A stretch of DNA of 64,000 nucleotides from Eublepharis macularius (GCF_028583425.1 NC_072801.1:15520001-15584000); one strand, 5' to 3'; shown: positions 1-10,897, counted from the first letter of the stretch. Program-made: numbers and translations. Notes: generated by a model from the sequence alone, not told the origin.

Positions 1-173
1 GTTATACATAATCAACGTTGCAGATCACAGATCGCACATCCCATGCCCTGATCAGATAGGAGGGAGAATCAATGACAATATCCCATCCTTTGCAATAATG
101 CTTCTTGCCTGGCTCTGTGGCGGAAGGAGAGTGAAAAGTGCTATGGTTAATAATAAGCTAACCTTTTCACTTT

Positions 174-336
174 GGCCATTTTCGCACTGCTCACCGGCCA
201 CGGAACATCGCGCCGAGCTCCTGGAACGACAGTGTCTTCCTGGTGCAATTTCACGCGAGAACGGCACCAGGAAGACTCTGTCATTCTGGGAGCTCGGTGC
301 GATGTTCCATGGCCTGTAAGCAGTGTGAAAACGGCC
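174..336. mobile_element. Palindromic MITE, GGCC-end family (copy 1)
   Basis: The left end reads ggccattttcgcactgct and the right end is its near-perfect inverse, agcagtgtgaaaacggcc. The two halves fold back over most of the length, with CG-rich stems containing cgcgaga. A 3-bp direct repeat, ttt, flanks it (171-173 and 337-339). The same ends and interior recur at 36418 and 59266. It is non-coding and would need a transposase from elsewhere. The superfamily is not assigned. Confidence 0.85.
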
Positions 337-339
337 TTT

Positions 340-1903
340 GGATAGACAGAGAGGATTGTTATTGTCCATCATTCTCTTTTGTGTTGCTAATGCTACCTTT
401 ATGTATAAGCAATAATAATAAAGCTTGGTATCTACTTGACAAACTGGGCAGGGGCAAATGAGTAGCCTGGTAGCGTTGCCCACTTATTTAACCTAGAGGC
501 CCGCAATATTCAAGTGATCAATTATTTCATTTTTTGACAGAGATTTCAACTGCGTTGTGCGTCTCTCCAGTGTGAAGGGCCCACAGCCAAAAGCATGCTC
601 CAGGCTTGAACTTGGACCCTTTAAACAGATTCCAAGACGGGTGATCCTTAGCTCCAAGTTAGTCTTTTTGCTCCCTCAAGCTTTCTCCTTTATTTTTCCT
701 CTCTTAAGCTCTCAGGTTTGGGCCACGTTTCTCCCACGTCTCTCCCCTTATCTTTCAAGGAGTTGCAATACAATCGAAAGGCAGCGATGGGTTAAAATTG
801 CAACGCAGGGCTTAATGGAATCCAGTGTACCTCTCCTACGCTCTGGTTGCTCTTGACTGGCTCCCATTACTATACTAAATTGTATCTATACTTCAGAACA
901 GAGCACACCCACACCCATGCTGTCTCTCATGCTGGCATTAAAAAGGATTCGACATCAATACTTGGCCCTCCCTTAGGCCTCTCCTCCTCCCCCCACCCCC
1001 TGATCTTTCCAAGATCCAGCATCTTTGTTCCTCCTAAGGCACTGATAGTACTTTGATGATGATCACTGGCAGAGTTTCAAATTGATGTATTATAAAATCT
1101 TTTTTTTAAAAAAACCAATGCCAAGAGTTGCCGTAACGTAATGCAGATTTTTGTCACCGCTCCACAGCTTCTGCTTTTAATTTCCAGTGAGAACTGAGGC
1201 TCCATAGTCCCAGTCCGATGGAGAGTAACTCCCATCTTGACTCCAGTTCCTCCCTTTCTCCTCAGACGGGTCCCTGGAATCTGTTCCTTGCGGCTGAAAG
1301 GCAACACAAAGGAAAGAAGGAAAATAGAGACCAGTGGGATTGAAGGAAGGCGATCTGTCAGCCCGTAGCAGGTCTGGCTAAAGGATTTGATCCTGTATTT
1401 CTAGATTTCAAGCTTTTAGGTAGCCTCAGGCTCAATTTTTAGAATAATAGAATGAAAAGCATCCGGACAATCCAACCCAAAGCTCAAAGTTGGAACTATT
1501 CCATCAGCATAACCCCACGCCTGTGGAATATAGGATAATGCACACAACCAGAGAGCAGGTGCAAGGCAAGGGGGCTGTGTAGTAGAAGCGGGTTATCTCA
1601 GGCAAAGAAGAGAATCAGGAAACAGCAACCTTTGCCAACTAACAAACTTTTTTTAAGGTTTGGGGAAGTTCATGGAAGATATGGCTCTGAATAGCTATCA
1701 GCCATTGTCACGAAAAGTGGACCCAACAGAGGCAGCATATCCTGGGGTATTAAATATTTAAAATGTCGACCTTCTGTGCACATAGTGGGCACGCCATGTG
1801 TTCACTGTTGCATATGCAGCGGTAGTGCTTGCATCCACTGTTGCGTTTACCTCTAATTTGGGAGGGCAGAATTTCTAATTCTGTTACATGTTTGCTCAGC
1901 ATC
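340..1903. other. Intergenic, no recognised feature
   Basis: No repeat family seen elsewhere in the window and no convincing open frame. Contains short T- and A-runs (about 1100-1115) and a short CAC-rich patch near 905. The base composition is ordinary, so it is probably single-copy intergenic DNA. Confidence 0.5.
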
Positions 1904-2111
1904 ATGGGCTGCCAACCTCAAGGTAGTAATCTGGCGTTCTCCTGGAATTACAGTGGATCTGCAGGCTACAGATATTAATTCCCCTGGAGGGCTTTGGAAG
2001 GTGGACTCTGGGGTATCCCATCCCCACTGCACACCCTCTCCCCAAACTCCTGCCTCCCAAGACAGCTCCAGCAAATCTCCAGGAATTGCTCAAGCTGCAG
2101 TGGCAACCCTA
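1904..2111. mobile_element. Decayed hAT-type MITE, TAGGGTTGCCAG family
   Basis: A diverged member of the family seen intact at 10516, 10898 and 44001. It keeps the ordered blocks ctcctggaattacag, a ggtggactctgg segment and a terminal tggcaaccct. The flanks tcagcatc (1896-1903) and tcagcatt (2112-2119) match at 7 of 8 bases, as expected for an 8-bp hAT target duplication. Confidence 0.7.
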
Positions 2112-2194
2112 TCAGCATTACCAGGTGGTGCCACTTGTGCTTCCTGCCCTAACATAAATTGGTACTTCTCTGAGAAACAACATGGTATAGTGAT

Positions 2195-3167
2195 TAGACA
2201 TGGGCACGGACCCCCCCAAAAAACAACCATGAGATTCGTGGACCAAAACCCACGAACTGGCATGGAACTGGGGCCAGTTACGACCCAGTTCGTGGTTCGT
2301 GGGGTTTAAATGCCCCTTTCCGGCTGCTTAGAAGCGGCAGGGAAAGGGCATTTAACAGTTTAAAGGGCCCTTTCCTGCTTTGCAAGCAGCAGCTGCCTCT
2401 AAACTATCAGCCAGCAAGCGGTAGAGGGAGATCCCACCCGCCGAATGCCAGCTGATAGTTTAAAGGGACCTGCTGGTGGCAGGGCCCTTTAAAATGCCCT
2501 AATTCCAACCCCCCCACCCCACTCCCCCACCCCCCAGCCCCACCCCCTGCCCCAGCCCCACACTTACCTTCCCCTGTGGCGTGGGGTCCTCCCTCTCCTC
2601 CCACAAGGGGCGGCAAGGCCGTTTTCGGTCTCCCCTGCTCCTGCTCAGGCCCACAGAGGGCCGTGTGTGGCACGGCCATTTGAGGGGCAACAAGGCCGTT
2701 TTCGGCCTCCTCCATCCCTCTGCGGGCCTGTGCAGGGGCAGAGGAGGCTGAAAATAGCCTTGCTGCCCCTCAAATGGCAGCACACGGCATGGCCATTTGT
2801 GGGGCGGCAAGGCCGTTTTTGGCCTCCTCTGTCCCTCTGTGGGCCTGCGCAGGGGCAGAGGAGGCCAAAAACAGCCTTGTCGCCCCACACAGGAGGGGGA
2901 GGATGCCGTGGACCGCAGGAGCCCTCAAGGTCTGAGGCTGGGGCTGGGGGGTGAGGGGGTAGGGGGTCCCTTAAAGGGGCAGTTTAAATGGCCATTTCCC
3001 TGGAGAAATGGCCATTTAAACTGCCCCTGTAAATATGACCCAACGAACCAGTATAATGTTCGTGGAAGTTCTGGAAAAGGAGCTTCCATGAACCCTGGTT
3101 CAGGAACCCCAAAACAACCTGTTTTGTGGGGGGTTTGGGGTCGTATTTCAGTTCGTTCCCATCTCTA
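2195..3167. mobile_element. Non-autonomous hAT element, TAGAGATGGGCA family (copy 1, 973 bp)
   Basis: Ends are tagacatgggcacgga and ttcccatctcta, flanked by a perfect 8-bp duplication atagtgat (2187-2194, 3168-3175), which is a hAT hallmark. The interior is built of nested inverted and direct repeats: a block around caaggccgtttt recurs at about 2606, 2691 and 2808 and inverted near 2750-2880, and gggcccttt/aaagggccc stems flank it. No transposase frame is present; the long GC-rich open frames here are by-products of the repeats. Sister copies lie at 25323 and 58403. Confidence 0.9.
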
Positions 3168-3191
3168 ATAGTGATCAGAGTGTCAGACTAG

Positions 3192-3371
3192 CGCTGCTTC
3201 CACACATGCCCTTAAAGGGACAGCCCACTTATGGAACGCTGGCGATGTCTCCATTTGCAAAACGTTTGCAGGCTCGCAACTGTTTTGCAAATGGAGACAT
3301 CTGAGTTCCTGTGGAAAAGCCGGCTGCATTTGGTGAGTGAGCCGTCCCTTTAAGGACATGTGGGAACGGCC
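3192..3371. mobile_element. Palindromic MITE, GGCC-end family (copy 2, divergent)
   Basis: Begins cgctgcttccacacatg and ends catgtgggaacggcc, with long internal inverted arms (ccatttgcaaaacg versus gttttgcaaatgg). It is flanked by the 3-bp repeat tag (3189-3191 and 3372-3374) inside a SINE. The interior differs from copies at 174 and 36418, but the end motif and duplication length agree. Confidence 0.75.
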
Positions 3372-3544
3372 TAGGATCTGAGAGGCCCAGGTTCATATCC
3401 CCATTCTGTCACGGAAGCTCACCGGGTGACCTCGGGCTCGTCCCACACTCTCAGCCTTGCAGTACTGAGGATAAAATGGAGCCGAGAATGTTGTCAGCCA
3501 CTTTGCATACCCACTGGGGAGAAACGGGGAGCATAAATGAATTG

Positions 3545-4404
3545 ACTGTCCATGAAGCACAAACTTCTTGTTTATTGTTCATGTGAGTTCTCCAGATTTA
3601 GAAGATTTGGTTTTCTGCAAAAGTTGTGTTAGGATATGAACCCAGGTCTCACCTCAGTGTTCTTCAAATGTTACAGAGAAAAGAAAGAATCCTGAACTGG
3701 GCTCTAGGTTCAAGCCTCGGACACCTCAGGTGTTTGGAAAGGACGTTGCCACCCGGGCTCAGTCCTGCAGCTTGTGGTTCGTGGAGAAAAATAGCTCTTC
3801 TTTTGCTTTAGCCGTGGATTTATTGGTGAAAAACGACCACAAACACAAAACAAATATTAGCCTCTGGGTTAAGTATATTAATTTTTTTAAAAGAATTGGG
3901 GAAAAGGTCATGGTTATTCTACAGTAAATACAAGGGAGCTCAAAGGATTGTGTTTAATTTGGCGGCTATCTTTCAAATGTGTTGGAAAAGGAAGCTTGAC
4001 CCTCACTCACCTCATGTGCAGTATTGAACTGACTTATGGCCTATGGGTCTGATGGTGGAGTTTTAAAAATAGCTGGGAGCTCTGCTCATGGAACTCCCTG
4101 TGGCCTTCTCTTGCTTGCCCCTGCATCTTCCGCTTCATTTCATTCGGTTCACCTCCGCGGCTACTCCATAGTCCCACTATAATAACTGTGGGATAACCCT
4201 GGTTCAGCTAGCTCGCTTATAAGCTGCCTTGTGTTCTTCTTCTGGCATGGCACCTCTTGGCTTGCCCGGGCGAGCTGGCATGACATTTGGATCCATGGTG
4301 TCAGTGTGAGAGCAACTTGCCCACACTCCTCCAGGCATGAGAGAGCAACCAGGACTGCAAAAGAGCCTGCTCTGAGAGTTGGCTGACGGCTCTGGAGCAG
4401 CATC
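3545..4404. other. Intergenic, no recognised feature
   Basis: No MITE ends, SINE boxes or long open frame recognised. An A/T-rich tract sits around 3870-3930. Confidence 0.45.
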
Positions 4405-4407
4405 TGA

Positions 4408-4844
4408 GGGCCAAGCTAGAAGTGAGGAATGACACTTGAACGGCAAGTGAACAGACTCACGTGTATTCCTCCCTGTTCACTTGCACTCCACTTGCACTCC
4501 ACTTGATCACATAGTGATTGAGTGGAGTGCAAGTGGAGCGCAAGTAAACAGGGAGGAATACACGTGAGTGATCGAGTGGAGTGCAAGTGGAGTGCAAGTG
4601 AACAGGGGGGAATACACGTGAGTGATTGAGTGGAGTGCAAGTGGAGCGCAAGTGAACAGGGAGGAATACCAAGTTAGAAGTGACGAATGACACTTGAATA
4701 GCAAGTGAACAGAGTCACGTGTATTCCTCCCTGTTCACTACATGATCAAGTGGAGTGCAAGTGGAGCACAAGTGAACAGGGGGGAATACACGTGAGTCTG
4801 TTCACTTGCCATTCAAGTGTCATTCGTCACTTCTAGCTTGGCCC
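4408..4844. mobile_element. Palindromic MITE, GRGCCAAGCTA family with TNA duplication (copy 1)
   Basis: Perfect inverted ends gggccaagcta / tagcttggccc, flanked by tga on both sides (4405-4407, 4845-4847). The interior carries inverted blocks of cacttgaacggcaagtgaac type and three direct 54-bp repeats starting at 4513, 4567 and 4621, making this copy about twice the length of its relatives at 15191, 49027 and 60295. Non-coding. Confidence 0.85.
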
Positions 4845-4847
4845 TGA

Positions 4848-5756
4848 GACTGACACAAGATGGTCAGTGACGATATGAGTCTTTAACACCTATCTACATT
4901 GTGAGAACAGAGGCCGCTTGTCCTTTTTGCCAGATGTGGGGCTGCAGGCATCGGCCGCTGAATCCATATGTAAGATTTGTTTTATCTGTATTTACAAACC
5001 TTCTAACCACCCCAGGGGCTGTGATTTCTATCAGGTCCTTATAGTAAGGAGATGAAAGTGAATTAAGGAATTATTAATACAGGTTAACTGATGTAGAGTT
5101 TGCAAGTCCAGGGAGAAGATGTCCTCCACCAGACACCTTTTAAAAATTTTAAAAATCTTGTCCGCTGCACTGCCATGGCAAGAAACTTTCGCCTGGCTTG
5201 TCAATAGCCACCTCCTCCCTGACACAATCTACTGTTCAGAATACACAGTAAGAAACCCTGGAGGGGGGCAGTCCCCCTTTCTGATCCTTAAAGTTGCAGG
5301 AGTAACCAGGGGCCTATGACTCCCCCTTCTACCCCAACGCTCCCTCTCCTCCAGCCCCCCTCCCCATAATGAGCTGTTGTCTTCTGCAGCATTCAGAGCT
5401 AAGTAAGCATGAAAGATTGCAACAATAAAGACGTAGTTCTGGACAGCAAAGCTCCTTGTTTGACAAGCCTAATTCCACACCCACCCACCTCATTTTCTTT
5501 CAGCCATGAATCCCCTTCTTCTTTATTAAATGAACTAGCTATTTATTGCCAAGGAGGTTGGTTTCCTTTTTCCTTCTTGCTTCTCTTCTGCCCCCACCTC
5601 CAAACCCCAAACCCCCAGCTTCATATGTAAGTCGGAGAGTTAATCTTCTCAGGCAGGAAACACTTTCACTCTTTCACTAAGGCCTTTCCCTTTGGCTCTT
5701 TATTTGATGAAGAAGGACGCCCAAACCTTGGTACCCAAGAATCCAAGTCCGCTTCT
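4848..5756. other. Intergenic, no recognised repeat
   Basis: A short palindromic A/T core (ttttaaaaattttaaaa) near 5139 is followed by ordinary-composition sequence around 5160-5220. A pyrimidine-rich stretch lies at 5460-5620. No gene is supported. Confidence 0.4.
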
Positions 5757-5759
5757 ATT

Positions 5760-5951
5760 GGCCGTTTCCACACTGCTTACCTTTCCTCAGAACGCCCCGA
5801 AACATCGTGCAAAAACCACGGAAGATTGCGTTTTCTCGTGCGAGATTTGTGCGATGTTGTGCAAATCTCGCGCGAGAAAACACGATCTTCTGCATTTTTT
5901 GCATGATGTTTCGGGTCCTTCCAAGGGAAGGCAAGCAGTGTGGAAACGGCC
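5760..5951. mobile_element. Palindromic MITE, GGCC-end family (copy 3)
   Basis: Ends ggccgtttccacactgctta and its inverse gcaagcagtgtggaaacggc. The stem contains cgtgcgagatttg and gcgcgagaaaac. Flanked by att on both sides (5757-5759, 5952-5954). Confidence 0.9.
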
Positions 5952-6241
5952 ATTGTTTAAAGGTGCCAAACTCTCTCGCCATCCCTTTCCTAGTGAAAAC
6001 ACTGGAAAATAGTTGCTATTGTGATGCAAGATGCATTGGTTGGGGGTTGCCATAGGTGAGCTGATTGTGCTAATGTTTTCACCCCCAGTTTTCAGGTGGG
6101 CCAGCTGCTTGTAGAATTTTGACAAGTATTCGTTTGACTTATTACGAAGACTGCTCTCAGTTTCTTCTGAGGTGCTTGAAACAGGCAATGGGGTTCTCTA
6201 GAGTTCTCTAGAGTAGAGGAGAGCTACCTCCAGCCTCCCAA

Positions 6242-6443
6242 GAGCCAAGCTACAAGTGACGCCTGACACAGGATGGACGCTCGTCAGCTTCCCTCAAGTT
6301 TTGATGGGAAATGTAGGCATCCTGGTCTTGCAGCTGTAATGGAGAGCCAAGCTATAAAACCAGGATGCCTACATTTCCCATCAAAACTTGAGGGAAGCTG
6401 ACAAGGGTCCAACCTATGTAAGGCATCACTTGTAGCTTGGCTC
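6242..6443. mobile_element. Palindromic MITE, GRGCCAAGCTA family, long-arm subtype (copy 1)
   Basis: Inverted ends gagccaagctacaagtga / tcacttgtagcttggctc, with inner arms built on cagcttccctcaagttttga and its complement. Flanks are caa and tga, so the duplication expected from sister copies (30308, 58072) is not preserved here. Confidence 0.8.
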
Positions 6444-6849
6444 TGAGTTGACTGTTCTTTTCAGTAGCAGCAGAATCATTTATATTCTGTCACTTCGTGC
6501 AGATAAGAGCTGTTACATTTTAGCCCTTCTTAGATGTCACAACTGGAAACCTTCCAACCATAGGTGCAGTCATGTTCTGTGAACAGGGGCAACATGCTTA
6601 CATACTGTGTCTCAGTATGCATGAACATGAACCCTGAAGAAAAATCCAACAGTCAGTTCACGCGTATCAATGATATACTCACATAATAAATACACACATT
6701 GCTCCTGTTAATACAATATGGTGATCACAAATTTCAGGAGAGTGGTAGGTAGCATGAACTGCAAGTTGGCATGCATCTGTAATGTTTGAAAAGAGCTATG
6801 GTCTCAACAAGGGGCAGAAGGAGGAAACAGTATGACAGTATGCACACAT
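6444..6849. other. Intergenic, no recognised feature
   Basis: A/T-rich, with no inverted ends or SINE boxes recognised and no open frame of note. Confidence 0.4.
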
Positions 6850-7008
6850 GGCCAGAGCACGGAGTGTGCCGAATGCTAACACACAAGAGACTCCATGGGA
6901 CACGGCCAGAGCACGGGGTGTGCCAAATGCTGACACACAAGAGACTCCATGGGACACGGTCAGAGCACGGGGTGTGCTGAATGCTGACACACAAGAGACT
7001 CCGTGTGT
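6850..7008. repeat. 54-bp minisatellite, about 2.9 units
   Basis: Units begin at 6850, 6904 and 6958 with ggccagagcacgg (the last ggtcagagcacgg), and run through gctgacacacaagagactcc. Because 54 is a multiple of 3, each strand shows an artificial 18-residue repeat peptide; there is no other sign of coding. Confidence 0.9.
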
Positions 7009-7492
7009 GTCAGTGGGTGTAGGGTGGGCATTATTAATATCCCCTGATGAAGTTGGTCCAATGAAACAAGACACTTGTCAGCCGGCCCTTGCTGAGATTG
7101 GGGAACTTGTTTCCTGTTGTTCCGGTTCCACCTACAGCAAAAAGAAAAAGAAAAAAATAATTAATATGAATATATAAGTTTGATGACCATTCAGGACACT
7201 TACCTGCAGAAGTTTGTGTTTCATTTGGGATCCATTTTTGCTGTTGCACCTATAGAGAGAAAGAGAAAGAATGAACTGCAAACTCTCTGTTGGATGTTAG
7301 TTTCATATTACAATCTATGGACTTAGTTGGCCGTAATATTGTATTTATTGGATTGTGGATATTTTGTATGTCTTTTAGATATTTATTGTAAATATATTTA
7401 TACTGTATTTTTATGTACTTAGAACGTAGCACCTTGCACTTATTTAATTATAAAAAATAACTTTGAGAATAGTGTTTTAGTATCCTCTCCCA
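7009..7492. other. Possible retroelement 3' tail, then A/T-rich sequence
   Basis: 7040-7075 holds cctgatgaagttggtccaa followed by gaaacaag, a TGATGAAG...GAAAC pattern I associate with 3' ends of Penelope-like elements. After 7140 the sequence is A/T-rich with an aattataaaaaataac tract near 7445. No reverse transcriptase frame is present, so the family call is tentative. Confidence 0.3.
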
Positions 7493-7663
7493 GGCTGTTT
7501 CCACATGGCTTACCATTTGCCGGGATGCAGCATGTTCTCACGCGAAATTGCACCAGGAAGATGCTGTTATTATGCGATTTCACGCGAGATCATGCTATTA
7601 TCGCGCGATTTCGCGCAAGAACACGCTGCATCCTGGCAAAAGGTAAGCTGTGTGGAAACGGCC
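7493..7663. mobile_element. Palindromic MITE, GGCC-end family (copy 4)
   Basis: Ends ggctgtttccacatggctta / taagctgtgtggaaacggcc, flanked by cca on both sides (7490-7492, 7664-7666). The hairpin core alternates cgcgaaattg, cgcgagatcat and cgcgcgatttcgcgc segments. Confidence 0.88.
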
Positions 7664-7724
7664 CCAGTTGTTGGGTTTCCACTATTTGTTTTTGTTCAGT
7701 CTGACTGGGAGAGCTTCCTATTTG

Positions 7725-8257
7725 GTTGTGGGCTTAGGAGCGGAGCAAGTGACAATGCCTGCCCCCCCTTCACTTGGCCGGAATCAGGCGCAAAGCAGGC
7801 AGAAATGCCTGCCCCCACTTCACCTGACTGGAATCAGTAGCGGAACAGGTGGCAATGCTCGCCCCCCCCCTTCACCCAGCCGGAATTGGAGGGGGCCGCC
7901 ATTTTGAGATGCTGTTCTATATATTCATGGTTTTGGATTTTTAAATGTATTTATATGTTTTTAAATGTTAGTATTTTATTGTACCCTGCCCTGAGCCTGT
8001 CCATGGGGAGGGCTAAAAATTGAACGAACAAACGAACGAACGAACAAACAAACAAACAAACGAAATCAGGAGCGGAGCAGGAGGCAATGCCTGCCTCCCT
8101 TCACCCGGCTGGGATCAGTAGCAGAGCAGGTGGCAATATCTATCCCCCACCTTCACTCAGCTGAGATCAGTCATGGAGGAGGAGGGAATTCTTGCCTGCC
8201 CACCCTCCCCTTTCTAGAGCCTGTTCTATTTTTCCCCGCAACGGGCTTTGTATCTAG
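7725..8257 (+). mobile_element. Tandem GC-rich array ending in a Helitron-like 3' terminus
   Basis: A roughly 50-bp unit around ggaatcagtagcggagcagg and tgcctgcccccacttcaccc repeats at 7731-7905 and again at 8066-8200, split by a LINE-like tail (about 7920-8065) that ends in an (AACG/AAAC)n run. The right end has stem cccg-caa-cggg (8235-8245), eight bases, then CTAG (8254-8257) followed by T. A hairpin about 8-12 nt before CTRR|T is the published Helitron 3' signature. No matching 5' TC end was fixed and no Rep/helicase frame exists. Confidence 0.45.
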
Positions 8258-9976
8258 TCTTTGTATAAATAAACATTACTGAGTCAGCACAAGAATGCAG
8301 GACGAGTACAGATAATGCAGTGGTAACAGTGATCAACACCGGTATGCAGTATTGCTCCCATTCTAAAAGGAATATTGATCTCTGCTGTCCAAGTCATCAA
8401 TCCAATCCTTTTCCTTTGACACTTCAAGCTATCCGTTACAATAGAAAGTAGCATTTATGGTAAGCTGTTCCAACCCTACCCCACCGCATAAGAGGATGCA
8501 GGGGGATAATTCAATTAGTTGTGGTCTCAGTTTAAATTTTCTAAATTAACTGTAATTTTTTTAAAAAACCTATCATATATAACTTACTGTTTCCTTTAGG
8601 GGGTTTTAGCAACTTCCTAGTGAATTTCCCAGATGTTCACTCTCAATAATAGGATTCTACACTTGGTTCTCAAAATGTTGACATGCCACTCAACATTTTT
8701 ATCACCACATTTCCTATGGGGTTGCGTAATCTTTCTGATTAAGTTTTGCTTTAACACAATGCCATTTATACAAATTTATCTTCTACTTACAGTAAGCTTC
8801 CCCAAGAACTTTATAAGAAGGGTGGGGTATGTATAGATAAATGAGCAGAGCATTTTCGAAATCTCTATCATGCTTGCTGCTATAAACTCATCACTCATTA
8901 CTCATGCTTAAGTAATGTAACCCCCCCCAAATCCAGTTGTTACTATGACTGTGAATGAAGCAGGTGCTTCCAGGTGTGCATGTGTGGGGAATTTCTGGTA
9001 GTTATGGGGCATTCATTGATTTCCATTAATTTATTTGAAGCTCTCTTTGGAAATATGGCAGCCGTAATTAGTGAGGAATCCTGGGAATGACCCTATTTGC
9101 TAAAGGAGTCTTGCTGGCCAATAAAAAACATCGGCATTGTGCACTGCAAGCATTTATTTATTTTTTTGTAAACCATACACACTAGTTGAGACAAATATGG
9201 AGGCTCGGAGCCCGTGCCATTTTTTCCAGGGCATAACCACATGGCTCATTATCCTCTTTTGGAATGTTGTTAACAGGAAGATGGGCAAGAAAACTTTGCT
9301 CATGCCTAGTGCTGAAAGCAATAAACGGGTTCAGCTTTGCCAGAAACTCCCAGCAAACCAAGAAGGATTGACTGCAAAACAGTCCCGCCCTCAGGAAGCG
9401 GGGTGATGGTGGTCTTAAATTCACCCACTGATTGCTTGGAAAGCGTCGCAATGACTTGGAAATCTCCTTCGCCTGGATTTGGCCACAACACTCCGAGCAA
9501 TCTGGCAAGACAACATTTCCTGATTGCTATTTGGAACCAACTCGTCTCTCCCAACAAGCCTGAGATTTGCATTGCTTCGTTTAGCTAATTATTTTTTTGG
9601 ATGCACACATTCCTCCGTTTAATTACAGATAACTTAACAAGCTTCAATCGGATCTGGCTGCTGGAAGCGACAGTAGGAAGCAATAGGCTGGTGGAGACTG
9701 ATCATCTGAATTGCTGAGCCAATGATAGACCACAATGAAAAAGTTCTATTGTATATTGAAAGGCTGTGCATTGCTGTGTAATGATGTGAGGGGCAAAACC
9801 AGTGGCTGTAAACATGCCTACTAGATGGGTACAGATGGTGCAGAAGAAACTGCATTGATATTTTCAAAAACTCAAAATGGGCTGACGGCCCCTGTCTGGT
9901 TGCCACGAGACAATTTCTGAACATGTATTTGGAATAAGAATGGTACATGCGGCAGAGGCCCGCTTCTCCATGTTGC
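8258..9976. other. Intergenic, possible conserved non-coding element at 8860-9130
   Basis: Free of recognised repeats. 8860-9130 contains several homeodomain-type cores (cattaattta, cgtaattagtg) in repeat-free, moderately A/T-rich sequence. No open reading frame is convincing. Conservation cannot be judged from one genome. Confidence 0.3.
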
Positions 9977-10064
9977 TTGGTTTATTTATGTGTTTGCTTT
10001 GATATGTAGCCTCTCCAGACACCTGCTTAAGGAGGTTCACAAAGTAAAAACAAGGATATAAAAG

Positions 10065-10294
10065 AGGGTTGTCACAGCTCCAAGTTGGAAAATTCCTGGA
10101 GATTTGGAGGGTGAAACCTGGAGAAACCTGGAGAAAGTGGGTTTGGGGAGGGAAAGGACCTTGGCATGGCATAATTCCATAGAGTCCACCCCCCAAAGTA
10201 GCCCTTTTCTCCAGGTGAACTGATCTCCGTGGCCTGGAGATCAGTTGTAATTCCAGGAGATCTCCAGCCACTACCTGGAGGCTGGCAACCCTAG
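10065..10294. mobile_element. hAT-type MITE, TAGGGTTGCCAG family (copy 2)
   Basis: Begins agggttgtcacagctcc and ends gaggctggcaaccctag. Flanks tataaaag (10057-10064) and tataaaat (10295-10302) match at 7 of 8. Arms carry the inverted ctccaggccac/gtggcctggag core. Inserted into an antisense LINE. Confidence 0.88.
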
Positions 10295-10515
10295 TATAAA
10301 ATCATAAAGCACATAAGAATGATCATTATTAAAACAACCCACTCAGAGGCATATTAGCAAAATGCAGTAGCTTAAAATTATATTCATAAAACAATACTTA
10401 GGTTAGAAGCAGACGATAAAAACAGTGAGGGTTTTTTTGTTTTTAAAAGACGGAATACTTAAGTTAAAACCTGAGTAAAGAGAAATGTTTTGGCCTACTG
10501 CTTAAAGGACTGGAA

Positions 10516-10722
10516 TAGGGTTGCCAGCCTCCAGGTAGTGGCTGGAGATCTCCTGGAATTACAACTGGTCTCCAGGCCACAAAAATCAGTTTACCTGGAG
10601 AAAATGGCTACTTTTGGGTGTGGGCTCTATGGAATTATGCCCTGCCAAGGTCCAAACCCACTTTGTCCAGGTTTCACCCCTCAGATCTCCAGGAATTTCC
10701 CACCTTGGAGCTGGCATCCCTA
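10516..10722. mobile_element. hAT-type MITE, TAGGGTTGCCAG family (copy 3)
   Basis: tagggttgccagcctcc to gagctggcatcccta, flanked by a perfect 8-bp duplication gactggaa (10508-10515, 10723-10730). Opposite orientation to copy 2. Confidence 0.92.
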
Positions 10723-10897
10723 GACTGGAAGGCAGGGGCCAGGCGAAGCCTCAAGTGGGAGGGGGTTCTGTGGGTGAGGCACAATCACTGGAAAAGCCCC
10801 ACTTCTGCAAGTGGGATCATAGAGACAGCAGGGCTTAGAAAAGTGGATCTAAATCATTGATCTGATCAAGAATAATAAATAACAACTGTGCTTATAT

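Larger units (their letters stand above)
2175..3544 (+). repeat. tRNA-derived SINE, split by two later MITEs
   Basis: The SINE survives in three pieces: about 2175-2194, 3176-3191 and 3375-3544. Joined across the insertions, it reads as a lizard tRNA-SINE with a box B-like ggttcatatcc, then a body with cgggtgacctcgggctcg and a tail with ctggggagaaacgggg. A hAT element (2195-3167) and a palindromic MITE (3192-3371) interrupt it, each flanked by a duplicated piece of SINE sequence. The exact 5' end is uncertain. Confidence 0.75.
9977..10865 (-). repeat. CR1/L2-type LINE 3' region, antisense, interrupted
   Basis: Fragments at about 9977-10064, 10295-10515 and 10723-10865 read in register when the MITEs at 10065 and 10516 are removed. 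The pieces show an antisense LINE 3' end: gtttatttatgtgtttgctt at the left, a middle with gaaatgttttggcctactgc, and then gccaggcgaagcctc. No reverse transcriptase motif remains. Confidence 0.6.

Noticed and set aside
4408-4844. CRISPR-like array because of evenly spaced repeats
   Set aside because: Repeats are contiguous without unique spacers, in a vertebrate MITE.
6786-7177. Repeat peptide with 18-residue units on both strands
   Set aside because: Simple consequence of a 54-bp minisatellite; frames open on both strands alike.
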